NCBI RefSeq assembly: GCF_007746075.1
Contig: NZ_CP036339.1
Coordinates: 3,749,786 to 3,813,785, forward strand
Reading direction: 5' to 3'
From: Lacipirellula limnantheis
Lineage (GTDB): Bacteria > Planctomycetota > Planctomycetia > Pirellulales > Lacipirellulaceae
DNA length: 64,000 nt
The notes under the pieces were generated by a model. The model was not told the origin of the DNA, searched no databases, and saw nothing but the letters and a program-made list of their open reading frames with translations. Positions 7,045 through 17,170 of the stretch are shown one piece after another. Positions within the stretch are counted from its first letter, which is position 1; the number at the start of each line of letters is the position of its first letter. A program made the position numbers and the translations under genes.

Positions 7045-10000
7045 ATGTCAACTTGGAGGATCGTACGCAGCGCAGGCCTGAGCATTGCCGCGGCGTGGGG
7101 CCTCCAGCTTGGCACTTCAGGCCCCCTTCTCGGCCAAGAGGTCGCGTTGCAACTGGCGCCGGAAAGCGATCCGGCAGCCCCGCAGGCGACGGGCGTCCAG
7201 CCCCCCACCGATCGCGCCGTCAATCGCGGCATGGAGCGGGCCGAAGCGAGCATCGTTGCCGGTGAATTTTCGCAGGCGATTCGCTTTCTGGACGAAGTCC
7301 TCGGCCAGGACGAAGACAAGTTCGTCGAAGTCGATGACCAGGGCGAATACGCGGGAATGAAGCAGACCGCGCGGCGGCTGATTCGCGATTTACCCCCCGA
7401 GGGTCGCCAATCGTACGAAACCTCTTACGGCGCGACTGCCCAGCGTTTGCTGCAGGCGGCGATCGAGAAGGGGGACGCCAAAGCATTAGCAACGGTGGCG
7501 CAGCGGTATTTCTATACGCCGGCCGGGTACGAAGCGGCGCTGATGCTGGCGATGGATGAAGCCGATGCGGGACGCCACTTTGCCGCGGCGCTGGCGTACG
7601 AACAGTTGCTTGACGCGCCGGAAGCGGCGCGGCGCTTCGAGCCGGCGCTGTCCATTCGAGCCGCGTCGAGCTGGATGGCGGCGGGCGAGGAGGAAAAGGC
7701 CCGAGCGATTCTTGAGCGACTGCTGGCGCGCGGCGGGCAGTCGATTGAGATTGGCGGGCGGACGCGCAAGCTGGAGTCGCAACCCGAAGTGCTCGCTTGG
7801 CTGCGCGAAGTCGTGGGCGAGCCCGAGGGAGTGGTCGCCCTGCAGGAACGCCAGTGGCTTACCTATCGCGGCAACGCGGCGCGGAACGGGGCCGTCAGCG
7901 GCGGACTGCCGCACCTGCGCGTACGGTGGGAAGTTCCCCTGTTGGGCCCCCCGAAGCTGGAATCGTTGTTTGAGAACCTAATCGACAACTTGGTGCGGAC
8001 GCAGCAGGTGGCCCCCATTGCGAGCAACGTCGTTGCCGCTGGCGATTACATCCTGACCCGCACGCCGCAGGGATTGCTGGCTGTCGACTTTCGCACGGGA
8101 AAGCGCATTTGGCGGAGCGAACCGCAGCGTGAGGACGTGCTGGAATTGCTCGTGCAATCGGCCGTGAACGGCGAGGAACAGGCGGCGAACCCGGAACCGG
8201 TGCGAGCGTTCGCTCGGCGATTGTGGGAAGACTATCTCTATGGCGTGATCAGCAGCGATGGCGATCAGGTTTACCTCGTGAACAACCTGACAATGCCGAT
8301 GTCGCAGCAGTACGAACTAGCGCCATTCATGGGGGGCGACCTCCAAGAACGCACGGCGACGAATAAGTTGACGGCATACGAGCTCGCTACGCAGGGGAAG
8401 CTCGTCTGGGAAATCAACGGCGAACACGCCGAGGGAGACCTCGCGGGGATGTTCTTCCTCGGCGCCCCGCTGCCTGTGGGCCAATCGCTCTATGTGCTGG
8501 GCGAGACGAAGAGCGCGGTGTACTTGATTGCCCTGAACCGTGAGGACGGCTCCGTTGAGTGGCGGCAACTGCTGGCCAGCTTGGAGTCGAGCGTGCAACT
8601 CGACCTGCGGCGGCGGCTGCAGTCGATGGCGCCGTCGTACGAGGGGGGGATTATCGTCTGTCCCACGGGAGCGGGCGTCGTCATGGGGGTTGACCTGGCG
8701 AAACGTTCGTTCGCGTGGGCCTACCGCTTCGACGCCGTTTCGTTGGTCGATAGCTTCAATCGCGGCCGAGAGGATTTGGGCGTCGCGGGGATGGGACGCC
8801 GCTGGACGGAAAACGCCGTGGCGATCGCCGACGGCAAGGTCCTGCTGACGCCGCCCGAGTCGGAGTACCTGCACTGCGTCGACCTCCAGTCAGGCAAACT
8901 GCTGTGGAAGATCAAACGCGACGATATGACGCGCCTGGCCTGCATCGAGGATGGCCGCATCCTGTTGGTCGGAAATCGCAAGTTGCGCTCGATTAACCTC
9001 GTGGATGGCAAACCCGCTTGGAAGAAAGAGACGTTAGGGCTGGAGAGCGGCGTCTTCCCGGCCGGGACGGGCTTCACCAGCGAAGGGAAATATTTTCTGC
9101 CGCTGACCTCGGCGGAAGTGATTGCGATTGACCTTGCGGAAGGGCGGATTGTCGCGCGCACGGCGCCGCGCGACGGGGCGCCCCTGGGCAATCTGATTTG
9201 TCATCGCGGGTCGGTGATCTCGCAGAACGGCGCGTATCTCGATTGCTACGACCAGATCGACGTGCTGCGCAAGCGATCGGAGCGGCAACTGAAAGCGGAG
9301 CCGGACAATGTCGAAGCGCTGCGGACGCTGGGCGAGGTTGCCTACAACGAGAAACGCCTGAGCGACGCGATCGGGCTCTTGGAGCGCGCCTATCGTGCCG
9401 CGCCGGACGAGGTCGAGACGCGGGACGTGCTCGCCGAATGTTTGGCCGCGGCGCTCGACGGCGATTTTGCCGCGCACCGGGGGAAGTTAGCGCTGCTCAA
9501 GGAACTCCAGGATGGCGGCGTCGCGCGACAGATGTTGATCCTGCGGATCGAGGCGCAGGGCATGTTGCAGGCGGGCCAGCGGCTGGCTGCCGCGGAGTCG
9601 TGCCTGAAGCTGTACCATCTGGCGGGCAATCCCGAGGAGATGCTGGCGATCGGCCGCGACCATCGCACGGCCATTTCGCGTTGGGTGGAGTCGCAACTGG
9701 CGCTCATCTGGCGAGAGTCGACCGACGAGGAGCGAGCGACGCTGCGCGGCCTGATCGACGGCGAGATCGCGAAGTTGGGCGCCGAGCCGCGCGGCGAAAG
9801 CCTTGAACGATTCCTGGCGTTTTTTGGCACACTGCCGCCAACGGAGGCGCTTCGTTTGCGACATGCCCGCGAACTGGCGCTCGCCGGCCAATCGCTGGAA
9901 GCACAGCAATTGTTGCTCGACTTGGCACGGTCGGCCGACCCTGCGGTTCGGCGCGAAGCGGTGGGGCGAATCGCTTCGCAATTGCACGAAGCTGGCCTGC

Positions 10001-11634
10001 ATTCCTTGGCGCATCAATACGATGCCGAGCTCGCCGGCCCGCTCGCTAACGAGGTCCTATTCGACGATGTGACTGGCGCGGCGCTCGTGGAGCGATGGAG
10101 GGGCGCCAATGGCGATGATCCCGCCGGCTGGCCGACGGGTCGCGTCAAGGTCGGCATGTTGCCGACCACCCCGTCGATGGGCGCCCGCACGCGGATGGCG
10201 ATGTTGCCGGTGCGAATGGAGCGGAATGATTCGATTCTCGGCTTGTCTAGTGCACAACTCGGCATCCGAGGGGGCGAGGTCGCCGTCGCCGATAACTACG
10301 GACGGGAGTTCTTTCGCGCCAACGTCGAGTCGGAGAACCATGGCGTCTACCGTCAGGCGGGCAGCATCTACGGGGCGTCGCGGGGCAATTTGCTGGTGAT
10401 TTCGTTGGGGCAGCAGCTGGTCGCCCTGAATACGTTGTCGTCGACCGACGCCTTGGCGCCGAGCGTCCTGTGGCGCGCTAACCTCGTGACGAATCTCAGC
10501 TACGATCAAGCGTATTCGGCCGACGTCGCCGGCGCAAACGCCATGCGGCCTGGGACCTACCGGCCGCTGCGACCTGTCAACGAAGAAGGAAAGTGGATCG
10601 GCGTGATCGGGCCGATCACGAGCCGCGGCGTCGTGTTCCAAGATCAGCGACGGCTACTCTGTCTGGATCCGACCTCGGGCGAAGTTCGCTGGTCGAGAAC
10701 CGATGTGCCGCTGGGATGCGAGCTCTTCGGCGACGACGAGCTGGTTTTCGCCTGCGAGCCTGGCCAGTCGAAGGCGAGCGTTTATAGCGCGATCGATGGG
10801 CGTCTGCTGGGCGAGCGAGAGTTGCCGCCATTCCGCGAGCAGCTCACCGCGGCGGGCAGAAATCTTATCACCTGGAAGGTGGCCGGGGCGCAGGCGGAGT
10901 TGGCGTCGACTGACGCGTGGAGCGGCGAAACGATCTGGAAACAGTCGTTCGATTCGGGAGCGGCGGTCGACGTCGAACTCGGGCGCTACGTGGCTGTGGC
11001 CGACTCGAACGGACGGGTGGTCGTGGTCGACGGCGACACCGGCGCCACGCTCGTCGATTACGTTGCTCCGGAACCGAGACGCATCGACGAAGTCCACTTG
11101 CGCCTGGGGAGGGACGACATTCTGGTGTTGGCGCGTGGGCCGCAGACGATGAATCGCGGACCGCTGGTGCAGGGCTTCAGCATGCAGGATGCGCCGGTTG
11201 TGACCGGAAGCGTCATGTTGTTCGATCGACGCGACGGCTCCATGCAGTGGAACCGGCCGGCCGAAGTGGAGCGGCAAGCGTATCCGCTCAATCAGCCAAT
11301 TGATTTGCCGTTTCTGCTGTTCGCTGGCCAGATGACCCCCGAAGGCAACGGCTCGCGGCCAGTGACCACGGTGCTCGTGCTCGACAAGGCAACGGGACGG
11401 ACGCTCATGCGGCGCGAAGATTTGGGGCCGAACAACGGCGGTCAATGCGTTGCCCGGATTTCGGACGCGGCGCAGCACCAAGCCACGATTGAAACGGCCG
11501 GGAAAACAATCTTGCTACAATTCACCGACGAGCGGCGGCCCCCCGAGCCGCCGGCGCTAGCCGAGGTGGAGGCCGAGCGCAAGCTGGGTTGGGGCGGCGT
11601 CATGGGCATTTTTATGAAGGCGTTTCAGGAGTGA
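7045..11634 (+). CDS. large exported PQQ-propeller/TPR protein
   Basis: About 1529 residues. A signal peptide (MSTWRIVRSAGLSIAAAWG) leads an N-terminal helical, TPR-like region (about 50-260). A first PQQ-type beta-propeller follows (about 270-730), with repeats such as TGKRIWRSEPQ and SGKLLWKIKRD. A TPR stretch spans about 742-800 (DNVEALRTLGEVAYNEKRLSDA), then a helical linker. A second propeller fills about 1060-1510, with SGEVRWSRTDVP, SGETIWKQSF and DGSMQWNRPAEV. BamB-like propellers of this type are usually protein-interaction scaffolds in the periplasm rather than quinoprotein dehydrogenases, and no quinone-binding cysteine pair stands out. ATG 7045 is preferred over ATG 7024 because GGGAG precedes it and the signal peptide then has normal length. 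It heads the co-directional series of thirteen genes. Confidence 0.85.
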   Translation: MSTWRIVRSAGLSIAAAWGLQLGTSGPLLGQEVALQLAPESDPAAPQATGVQPPTDRAVNRGMERAEASIVAGEFSQAIRFLDEVLGQDEDKFVEVDDQGEYAGMKQTARRLIRDLPPEGRQSYETSYGATAQRLLQAAIEKGDAKALATVAQRYFYTPAGYEAALMLAMDEADAGRHFAAALAYEQLLDAPEAARRFEPALSIRAASSWMAAGEEEKARAILERLLARGGQSIEIGGRTRKLESQPEVLAWLREVVGEPEGVVALQERQWLTYRGNAARNGAVSGGLPHLRVRWEVPLLGPPKLESLFENLIDNLVRTQQVAPIASNVVAAGDYILTRTPQGLLAVDFRTGKRIWRSEPQREDVLELLVQSAVNGEEQAANPEPVRAFARRLWEDYLYGVISSDGDQVYLVNNLTMPMSQQYELAPFMGGDLQERTATNKLTAYELATQGKLVWEINGEHAEGDLAGMFFLGAPLPVGQSLYVLGETKSAVYLIALNREDGSVEWRQLLASLESSVQLDLRRRLQSMAPSYEGGIIVCPTGAGVVMGVDLAKRSFAWAYRFDAVSLVDSFNRGREDLGVAGMGRRWTENAVAIADGKVLLTPPESEYLHCVDLQSGKLLWKIKRDDMTRLACIEDGRILLVGNRKLRSINLVDGKPAWKKETLGLESGVFPAGTGFTSEGKYFLPLTSAEVIAIDLAEGRIVARTAPRDGAPLGNLICHRGSVISQNGAYLDCYDQIDVLRKRSERQLKAEPDNVEALRTLGEVAYNEKRLSDAIGLLERAYRAAPDEVETRDVLAECLAAALDGDFAAHRGKLALLKELQDGGVARQMLILRIEAQGMLQAGQRLAAAESCLKLYHLAGNPEEMLAIGRDHRTAISRWVESQLALIWRESTDEERATLRGLIDGEIAKLGAEPRGESLERFLAFFGTLPPTEALRLRHARELALAGQSLEAQQLLLDLARSADPAVRREAVGRIASQLHEAGLHSLAHQYDAELAGPLANEVLFDDVTGAALVERWRGANGDDPAGWPTGRVKVGMLPTTPSMGARTRMAMLPVRMERNDSILGLSSAQLGIRGGEVAVADNYGREFFRANVESENHGVYRQAGSIYGASRGNLLVISLGQQLVALNTLSSTDALAPSVLWRANLVTNLSYDQAYSADVAGANAMRPGTYRPLRPVNEEGKWIGVIGPITSRGVVFQDQRRLLCLDPTSGEVRWSRTDVPLGCELFGDDELVFACEPGQSKASVYSAIDGRLLGERELPPFREQLTAAGRNLITWKVAGAQAELASTDAWSGETIWKQSFDSGAAVDVELGRYVAVADSNGRVVVVDGDTGATLVDYVAPEPRRIDEVHLRLGRDDILVLARGPQTMNRGPLVQGFSMQDAPVVTGSVMLFDRRDGSMQWNRPAEVERQAYPLNQPIDLPFLLFAGQMTPEGNGSRPVTTVLVLDKATGRTLMRREDLGPNNGGQCVARISDAAQHQATIETAGKTILLQFTDERRPPEPPALAEVEAERKLGWGGVMGIFMKAFQE

Positions 11635-11677
11635 TCTGACGGCGACCGCTGCGAGCCTTTGGCTCTGGACCAAACTT

Positions 11678-12727
11678 ATGTGGAAACGGATGTTCAATCT
11701 GGCGCTGCTGTGCATTGTCGTCGTGGGCGCTGGCGCGCGGCCGGCAGCGGCAGCGGCGCGGGTCAGCGATCCCGCGGTGAAGTCGCACGTCGACGGCGGC
11801 CTGCAGTGGCTGGCCTCGCAACAGCATAAGCTTGGCCACTGGACGGCGCAGGGACGTTATCCCACGGCGATGACGGCGCTGGCCGGCATGGCGATGCTCT
11901 GCGAAGGTTCCACGACCACCCAAGGCAAGTATGCCGAAAACATTCGTCGGGCCGTCGACTATCTCACCAATCGCAGCCGGCCGAATGGGTTGATTGGCGA
12001 TAAGGACGACGACCGTTACACCTATGGGCATGGCTTTGCGATGCTGTTCCTCTCCGAAGTGTTGGGCGAGGAAGAAGATATGGAACGGCGGACGGAGTTG
12101 ATCCGCGTGTTGACGAACGCGGTCGAGTTCACCGGTTACGCCCAGACGCCGGCGGGGGGTTGGGGCTATGTCAGCGCCAAGGACGGAGGCGGGTTTGACG
12201 AAGGGTCGACGACCATCACGCAGGTGCAAGGGCTGCGCGGCGCCCGGAACGCCGGCATTCCGGTGCCTAACGAAGTGATCGAGAAAGCGGTTAAGTACAT
12301 CCACAACTGCACGCTGAAGGATGGCGCTGTGCAGTACAGCTCGAAGGGCGGCGGCGGACGCCCGGCGATTACCGCCGCGGCCATCGCGTGCCTGTACAAT
12401 GCCGGCGAGTACGACGATGATTACGTCCCGCGGATGATGGAGTACTGCCGCAAGCAGCTCGACCCCGCGGCGCGCGACAGTTTCGGCCACTGGCACTACG
12501 CCCACTTTTACTACTCGCAGGTGCAATACCGTGAAGGGGGCGACGTGTGGGAAGATTATCGCGGAGCGGTCGAAAAGCGAATTCTCGCCGACGCCACGGC
12601 GGTGAAAATCGGCGACGAAACCGCGTACACATGGAACCAAGGATACGTCGGGCCCGTCTATACGACGGCATTGAACTTGATCATTTTGCAGTTGGATAAC
12701 GCGTACTTACCTATTTATCAGAGGTGA
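11678..12727 (+). CDS. exported prenyltransferase/squalene-cyclase-like repeat protein
   Basis: 349 residues. The signal peptide ends in an Ala-rich stretch (PAAAAA) and is followed by alpha/alpha-barrel repeats: VDGGLQWLASQQHKLGHW, YPTAMTALAGMAMLC, TPAGGWGYVS, TTITQVQGLRGARNAGI, AITAAAIACLYNAG. The GGW(G)Y repeat is typical of the terpenoid cyclase/protein prenyltransferase fold. No DxDD catalytic motif of squalene-hopene cyclase is visible, so it is more likely a binding or scaffolding member, common in planctomycetes. It starts 43 bases after the PQQ-propeller gene. The gap to the next gene holds a large palindrome. Confidence 0.82.
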   Translation: MWKRMFNLALLCIVVVGAGARPAAAAARVSDPAVKSHVDGGLQWLASQQHKLGHWTAQGRYPTAMTALAGMAMLCEGSTTTQGKYAENIRRAVDYLTNRSRPNGLIGDKDDDRYTYGHGFAMLFLSEVLGEEEDMERRTELIRVLTNAVEFTGYAQTPAGGWGYVSAKDGGGFDEGSTTITQVQGLRGARNAGIPVPNEVIEKAVKYIHNCTLKDGAVQYSSKGGGGRPAITAAAIACLYNAGEYDDDYVPRMMEYCRKQLDPAARDSFGHWHYAHFYYSQVQYREGGDVWEDYRGAVEKRILADATAVKIGDETAYTWNQGYVGPVYTTALNLIILQLDNAYLPIYQR

Positions 12728-12739
12728 AAGGAAGAGCTG

Positions 12740-12818
12740 AGAGGCGGGAGGTCAGAGGTCAGTAATGACTTGATTCTCCGCGCACCGCCCCAACTCTACC
12801 CCCTGACCTCCCGCCTCT
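12740..12818. repeat. 16-bp perfect inverted repeat
   Basis: AGAGGCGGGAGGTCAG at 12740-12755 pairs perfectly with 12803-12818 across a 47-base loop. It fills the spacer between the prenyltransferase-repeat gene and the MoxR gene. No T-run follows, so it is not a standard terminator. It may be a mobile palindromic repeat or an mRNA-processing hairpin inside the operon. Confidence 0.7.
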
Positions 12819-12840
12819 ACTTGCCCTTGAGATTTCCTGC

Positions 12841-13896
12841 ATGAACGAATCTGCGGACGCCGTCGCCGACGGACAGGTGATTGAAAAACTCGGATCGGCG
12901 GTCGACCGGATTCGCGGGCAGTTGGCCCAGGTGATTGTCGGGCAGGACGAGGTGGTCGATCAGCTGCTGATCAGCCTCTTCAGCCGAGCGCATTGTTTGC
13001 TCGAGGGCGTTCCAGGCCTGGCGAAAACGCTGCTCATCAGCACGCTCGCGCGGACGATGAACCTATCGTTCAGCCGGATCCAATTCACTCCCGATTTGAT
13101 GCCGGCGGACATCACCGGCACCGACATCATTGAAGAGAATCGTTCAACGGGGCAGCGGGAGATGCGGTTCCTGGAAGGGCCGCTGTTCTCGAATGTGATT
13201 CTGGCCGACGAAATTAATCGGACGCCGCCGAAGACGCAGGCGGCGCTGCTCGAAGCTATGCAGGAGCGGCAGGTTACGGTTGGTCGGGTGCGGCATCAGC
13301 TGAGCGACCCGTTCTTCGTGCTGGCGACGCAGAATCCGATCGAACAAGAAGGGACCTATCCGCTGCCAGAGGCGCAGCAAGACCGGTTCATGTTCAAGGT
13401 GCTGGTGAGTTACCCCAGCTTTGCAGAAGAGTTTGAAGTCGCGCGACGGACGACGACGGCGATCACCGATACCGTCTCGGCGGTGATCTCGCCCGAGGAG
13501 ATTATGACCCTGCAGCGGTTGGTGCGCGAGGTGCCGGTAAGCGACCATGTGATTCGCTACACGCTGTCGCTGGTGCGGCAGACTCGCGTGGGCGAGCCGG
13601 GCATACCGGAGTTTGTCGCCGACCAGCTCGCGTGGGGCGCTGGCCCGCGCGCGGTGCAGTTCCTGATCGTCGGCGCGAAAGCGCGGGCCCTGATGGAGCG
13701 CCGCACCCATGCGACCGTGGACGACATTCAGGCCCTCGCCAAGCCGGTGCTGCGACACCGGATTGTCGTCAACTTTGCCGCTGAGAGCGACGGCGTGTCG
13801 TCGGACGACGTCATCGATCGGCTGATCCAGTCCACCCCGGCTCGCGAGGATGAATTGGCCAATGACGCCCGATTCAAAGCGATTTTTGCATCCTGA
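12841..13896 (+). CDS. MoxR family AAA+ ATPase
   Basis: 351 residues. Walker A GVPGLAKT is at 56-63, Walker [10 protein letters not shown] at 119-127, ATQNP at 162-166, and [11 protein letters not shown] at about 173-183, followed by the C-terminal lid ([19 protein letters not shown]). MoxR ATPases act as chaperone-like remodelers for VWA-domain proteins and metal-cofactor insertion. This one is directly followed by DUF58, BatA-like and VWA genes, the canonical arrangement. It overlaps the DUF58 gene by 35-47 bases, depending on the start used there, which implies translational coupling. Confidence 0.93.
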   Translation: MNESADAVADGQVIEKLGSAVDRIRGQLAQVIVGQDEVVDQLLISLFSRAHCLLEGVPGLAKTLLISTLARTMNLSFSRIQFTPDLMPADITGTDIIEENRSTGQREMRFLEGPLFSNVILADEINRTPPKTQAALLEAMQERQVTVGRVRHQLSDPFFVLATQNPIEQEGTYPLPEAQQDRFMFKVLVSYPSFAEEFEVARRTTTAITDTVSAVISPEEIMTLQRLVREVPVSDHVIRYTLSLVRQTRVGEPGIPEFVADQLAWGAGPRAVQFLIVGAKARALMERRTHATVDDIQALAKPVLRHRIVVNFAAESDGVSSDDVIDRLIQSTPAREDELANDARFKAIFAS

Positions 13897-14761
13897 AGCG
13901 ATTCGCCGAATCGGGCGCCTGGAGCTTCGTGCGCGGCACGTCGTTGAAGGGTTCATGAGCGGGATGCATCGCAGCCCGTACTTCGGCCGATCGATCGAAT
14001 TCCTGCAGCACCGCCAGTACGCGCCGGGCGACGATTTGCGCCACGTCGATTGGAAGGTCTGGGCGAAGGCTGATCGACTGTACGTGAAGCAGTTCGAGGA
14101 GGACGCCAGCATGCGCTGCACGCTGGTCGTCGACGTGTCGAAAAGCATGGAGTACGGCCGTGGGCCGCTGAATAAGTACGAATACGCGGCGACGGCGGCG
14201 GCAAGCCTGGCCTACCTGCTGCTGCGGCAGCACGATGCAGTGGCGTGTCTGGCGTTCGACGAGAAGATTCGCGCGCGGACGCCGATGCGGAGCACGCAGG
14301 TGCATCTGGCGTCGATCGTGCAGGCCCTCGACGCCAACCGGCCGCAGGCGAAGACCGATCCAGGGAATGTGCTGCGGCTGATCGCCGAGGAGAATTATCG
14401 CCGCGGGTTGATCGTCGTCGTGTCGGACCTGCTAGGCGACGTTGCATCGACGTTGCGGGGTCTGCGGCTATTGAGGCAGCGCGGACATGACGTGTTGGTG
14501 TTGCATGTGATGGACGACGATGAGCTCGATTTCCCGTTTGACGGACCGACGCGGTTCGAGGGACTGGAACTGCCGGCCCATTTAAACTGCAACCCGCGTG
14601 CGCTGCGCGAAGGATACCTGGCGGCGGTCGAGACGTTTGTGTCGTCGCTGCGACATGGGTGCGCCCGCGACGCGGTCGACTACGAATTGATCAGGACAAG
14701 TCAGCCGCTAGACGCGGTGCTCGCGGCATTTTTGAGTCGGCGGTTGGCGGCACGGAAGTAA
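13850..14761 (+). CDS. DUF58 domain protein with VWA-like fold
   Basis: 303 residues. The DUF58 core [17 protein letters not shown] (58-73) precedes a VWA-like segment with a MIDAS-type DVSKS motif at 95-99. Further on are [11 protein letters not shown] and [12 protein letters not shown]. It is cytoplasmic, with no membrane segment. DUF58 proteins are the usual partners of MoxR ATPases. Alternative starts are ATG 13850 and ATG 13862; only GAGG at 13846-13849 is available as a ribosome site and it fits the latter better, so the true length may be 299. Confidence 0.9.
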   Translation: MNWPMTPDSKRFLHPEAIRRIGRLELRARHVVEGFMSGMHRSPYFGRSIEFLQHRQYAPGDDLRHVDWKVWAKADRLYVKQFEEDASMRCTLVVDVSKSMEYGRGPLNKYEYAATAAASLAYLLLRQHDAVACLAFDEKIRARTPMRSTQVHLASIVQALDANRPQAKTDPGNVLRLIAEENYRRGLIVVVSDLLGDVASTLRGLRLLRQRGHDVLVLHVMDDDELDFPFDGPTRFEGLELPAHLNCNPRALREGYLAAVETFVSSLRHGCARDAVDYELIRTSQPLDAVLAAFLSRRLAARK

Positions 14762-14944
14762 CGGCGTCGCCGGAGCGCACGAGTTCATGAACTACATAAC
14801 CAACTCACCAACCCGTTGCGACCATTTAACCCCGTCCGCTGGCGGCGGGAACGCGGGCTGTCGCCCGCGGCTCATTTGGCGGGCTGCGTCAGCGTGATCG
14901 ATTCTAAGTCCAATATTTCCCCTCGCGGAGTTTCGTAACGCGAC

Positions 14945-17170
14945 GTGTCGTTTCTGCTTCCCACATTGCTGACGTTTGGCTTGCCGCTGATTGCGGCGCC
15001 GCTGGTGATCCATCTGATCAACTTGCGGCGGCACCGACGCATCGAGTGGGCGGCGATGGACTTTCTGTTGGAAAGCCAGAAGCGAAACAAAAAGTGGATT
15101 GTGCTGAAGCAGCTGTTGCTGCTGCTGTTGCGGACCCTGGCGATCGCGGCGGCGGTGCTGATGCTCGCGGGGCCGGTGGTGCGGTCGACATGGGCCGGGC
15201 TGTTCGGCCGCGGCGTGACCCACCATCTTATTCTGCTCGACGACAGCTACTCGATGGCCGATCATTGGGACGAGACCTCGGCGTTCGATCAGGCCAAGCA
15301 TGTCGTCTCCGCCGTGCTGGAGCAGGCGCGCGGGAAGAGCGAGAACCAACTTGTGACGCTGCTGCGATTCTCCGAGGCGCGGCAACTTGCCGCCGGAGCG
15401 GGACCCGAAATCGATCGCCGCCCTCTCGACGGCGAATTGATGACTCAATTGGAACGAATGCTCGACAAGATGGCTCCCTCGGAAACCGACGCCGGCCCCA
15501 TCGAGGGACTGCAGGCCGCGACCCGCCTTCCCGAGTCGACCGACGGCGAAACCCGGATCGCGTATCTGATCACCGATTTCCGTCTGCCGCAGTGGGAGGA
15601 GCAGGCGCAGATTCGGCAGCTAATGGGAAGACTCCGCGAGCGCGTCGGCGATTTGCAACTGGTGCAGACCGTTTACGAGGAACGCCCCAACTTGGCCATC
15701 ACCCGCCTGGAGCCGGAGTCGGGGATTCGCGCCGCCGGCGTCGAGACCTGGATGGAATTGACCGTCGCCAACTACGGCGCGTCGCCGGCCGCAGCGGTGA
15801 CGGTCGCCGTGGAACAAGACGGCAATCGCCTGCCCGCCGTCGAGATCGACGAAATTCCCGCCGGCGAAACCGCGACGCGGCGCTTCCGGGTGACGTTCCC
15901 TACCGCGGGGCCGCACGAATTGACGGCGGCGTTGGAAAGCGATGCCGTCATTACGGACAACCGACGCTATTTTGCGGCGGATATTCCGCCGGTCTTCCCG
16001 GTGTTGGTGATCGACGGCTCGCCCGAAGGCGACGACGGCTACTACATGCGGACGGCGTTGAGCCCGGGCGGGAAGAACGTCGGCGGCTGGAGTCCCCAGG
16101 TCGAACCGCCGAGTTTCTTGCGCAATCACGACGCTCTCGGCAACTACGCGGTGATCGCACTGTTGGACGTGCCCCGGCTAGACGATACCGAGGTGGAGGT
16201 GCTGGAATCATTCGTGCGTAGCGGCGGCGGACTGGCGATATTCGTCGGACCGCAATCGCAGGCGCCGTTCTACAACGAGCGCCTCTTTCACGACGGCGAG
16301 GGGCTGCTGCCGGCGCCGCTCGGCGTCCCTTCGCAGCTGCTCCGCGATTCGGCCGACGGGCGGCCCGACGTGAGCGTCGCCGATCATCCGATCTTCCGCG
16401 TGTTCGCGGGTCAACGGAACAGCTTCCTCTCGGTGGCCAACGTCGATTTCTACTATGCGCTCGAGCCAAATTGGCAGGCGCCGGAGAAGGGCGACGTCAG
16501 CACCATCGCCAAGCTGCGCAACGGCGCGCCGCTAGCGATGGAGAAGAAGTTTGGCGACGGCCGCGTCGTCGTCCACCTCGGCAAGCTGGCGCCGTCGCCG
16601 ACTGATCAGGGGATTTGGAGTAACTGGAGCCTGAATCCCGTGTTCCCCATCTATGCGAACGAACTGGTCGGTTATCTGTCCGCGACGCGGCGGCGCTTTG
16701 ACGTGCGCGGCGTTGATGCGCCGATCAAGCTGACGCTCCCCGAAGCGGAGTATCAGCCCGAGGTGAAGGTCCGCGCGCCGGGCGTCAGCGACGGCAACGC
16801 CGCGTCAATCGTCGCGGCCGCGAAGGATGGCATGTACCAGATCACCGCGCCGGGCAAACCGCAAAGCGGCGTGTGGCGTTTCGAGCTGACGACTCGCGAC
16901 GGAAAGCTGCAAACTCGCTATATCGCGGTCAACGTGCCCGTCGGCGAAGGGGAATTGGCAATCGTCGATCAAAGCGAGTTGGCCGAACGGCTGCGGGGCG
17001 TCGAATATCGCTACTCGCTCGCGACCGAATTCTCCGAGACGGACGACGAGTTGGCTGGCTACCGACTGGGAGACGCACTGCTGTACCTGCTCGCGGGTCT
17101 TTTGATCGCCGAGCAGCTGTTCGCCGTGTCGGCTAGTTATCATCCAGTCGCGGCGAGGAGCGCCGCATGA
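14945..17170 (+). CDS. BatA-like membrane protein with VWA domain
   Basis: 741 residues. The BatA N-terminal domain has two membrane segments (about 5-25 and 53-78) separated by NLRRHRRIEWAAMDFL. A VWA domain follows with DDSYS at 99-103 as the MIDAS motif. The middle has beta-sandwich (CARDB-like) sequence and a glutamine-amidotransferase-like segment (VFPVLVIDGSPEGDDGYYM). The last membrane segment lies near 705-730. It should display the VWA domain at the membrane for interaction with the MoxR/DUF58 pair. The start is GTG 14945. It overlaps the next gene by four bases (ATGA). Confidence 0.88.
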   Translation: MSFLLPTLLTFGLPLIAAPLVIHLINLRRHRRIEWAAMDFLLESQKRNKKWIVLKQLLLLLLRTLAIAAAVLMLAGPVVRSTWAGLFGRGVTHHLILLDDSYSMADHWDETSAFDQAKHVVSAVLEQARGKSENQLVTLLRFSEARQLAAGAGPEIDRRPLDGELMTQLERMLDKMAPSETDAGPIEGLQAATRLPESTDGETRIAYLITDFRLPQWEEQAQIRQLMGRLRERVGDLQLVQTVYEERPNLAITRLEPESGIRAAGVETWMELTVANYGASPAAAVTVAVEQDGNRLPAVEIDEIPAGETATRRFRVTFPTAGPHELTAALESDAVITDNRRYFAADIPPVFPVLVIDGSPEGDDGYYMRTALSPGGKNVGGWSPQVEPPSFLRNHDALGNYAVIALLDVPRLDDTEVEVLESFVRSGGGLAIFVGPQSQAPFYNERLFHDGEGLLPAPLGVPSQLLRDSADGRPDVSVADHPIFRVFAGQRNSFLSVANVDFYYALEPNWQAPEKGDVSTIAKLRNGAPLAMEKKFGDGRVVVHLGKLAPSPTDQGIWSNWSLNPVFPIYANELVGYLSATRRRFDVRGVDAPIKLTLPEAEYQPEVKVRAPGVSDGNAASIVAAAKDGMYQITAPGKPQSGVWRFELTTRDGKLQTRYIAVNVPVGEGELAIVDQSELAERLRGVEYRYSLATEFSETDDELAGYRLGDALLYLLAGLLIAEQLFAVSASYHPVAARSAA

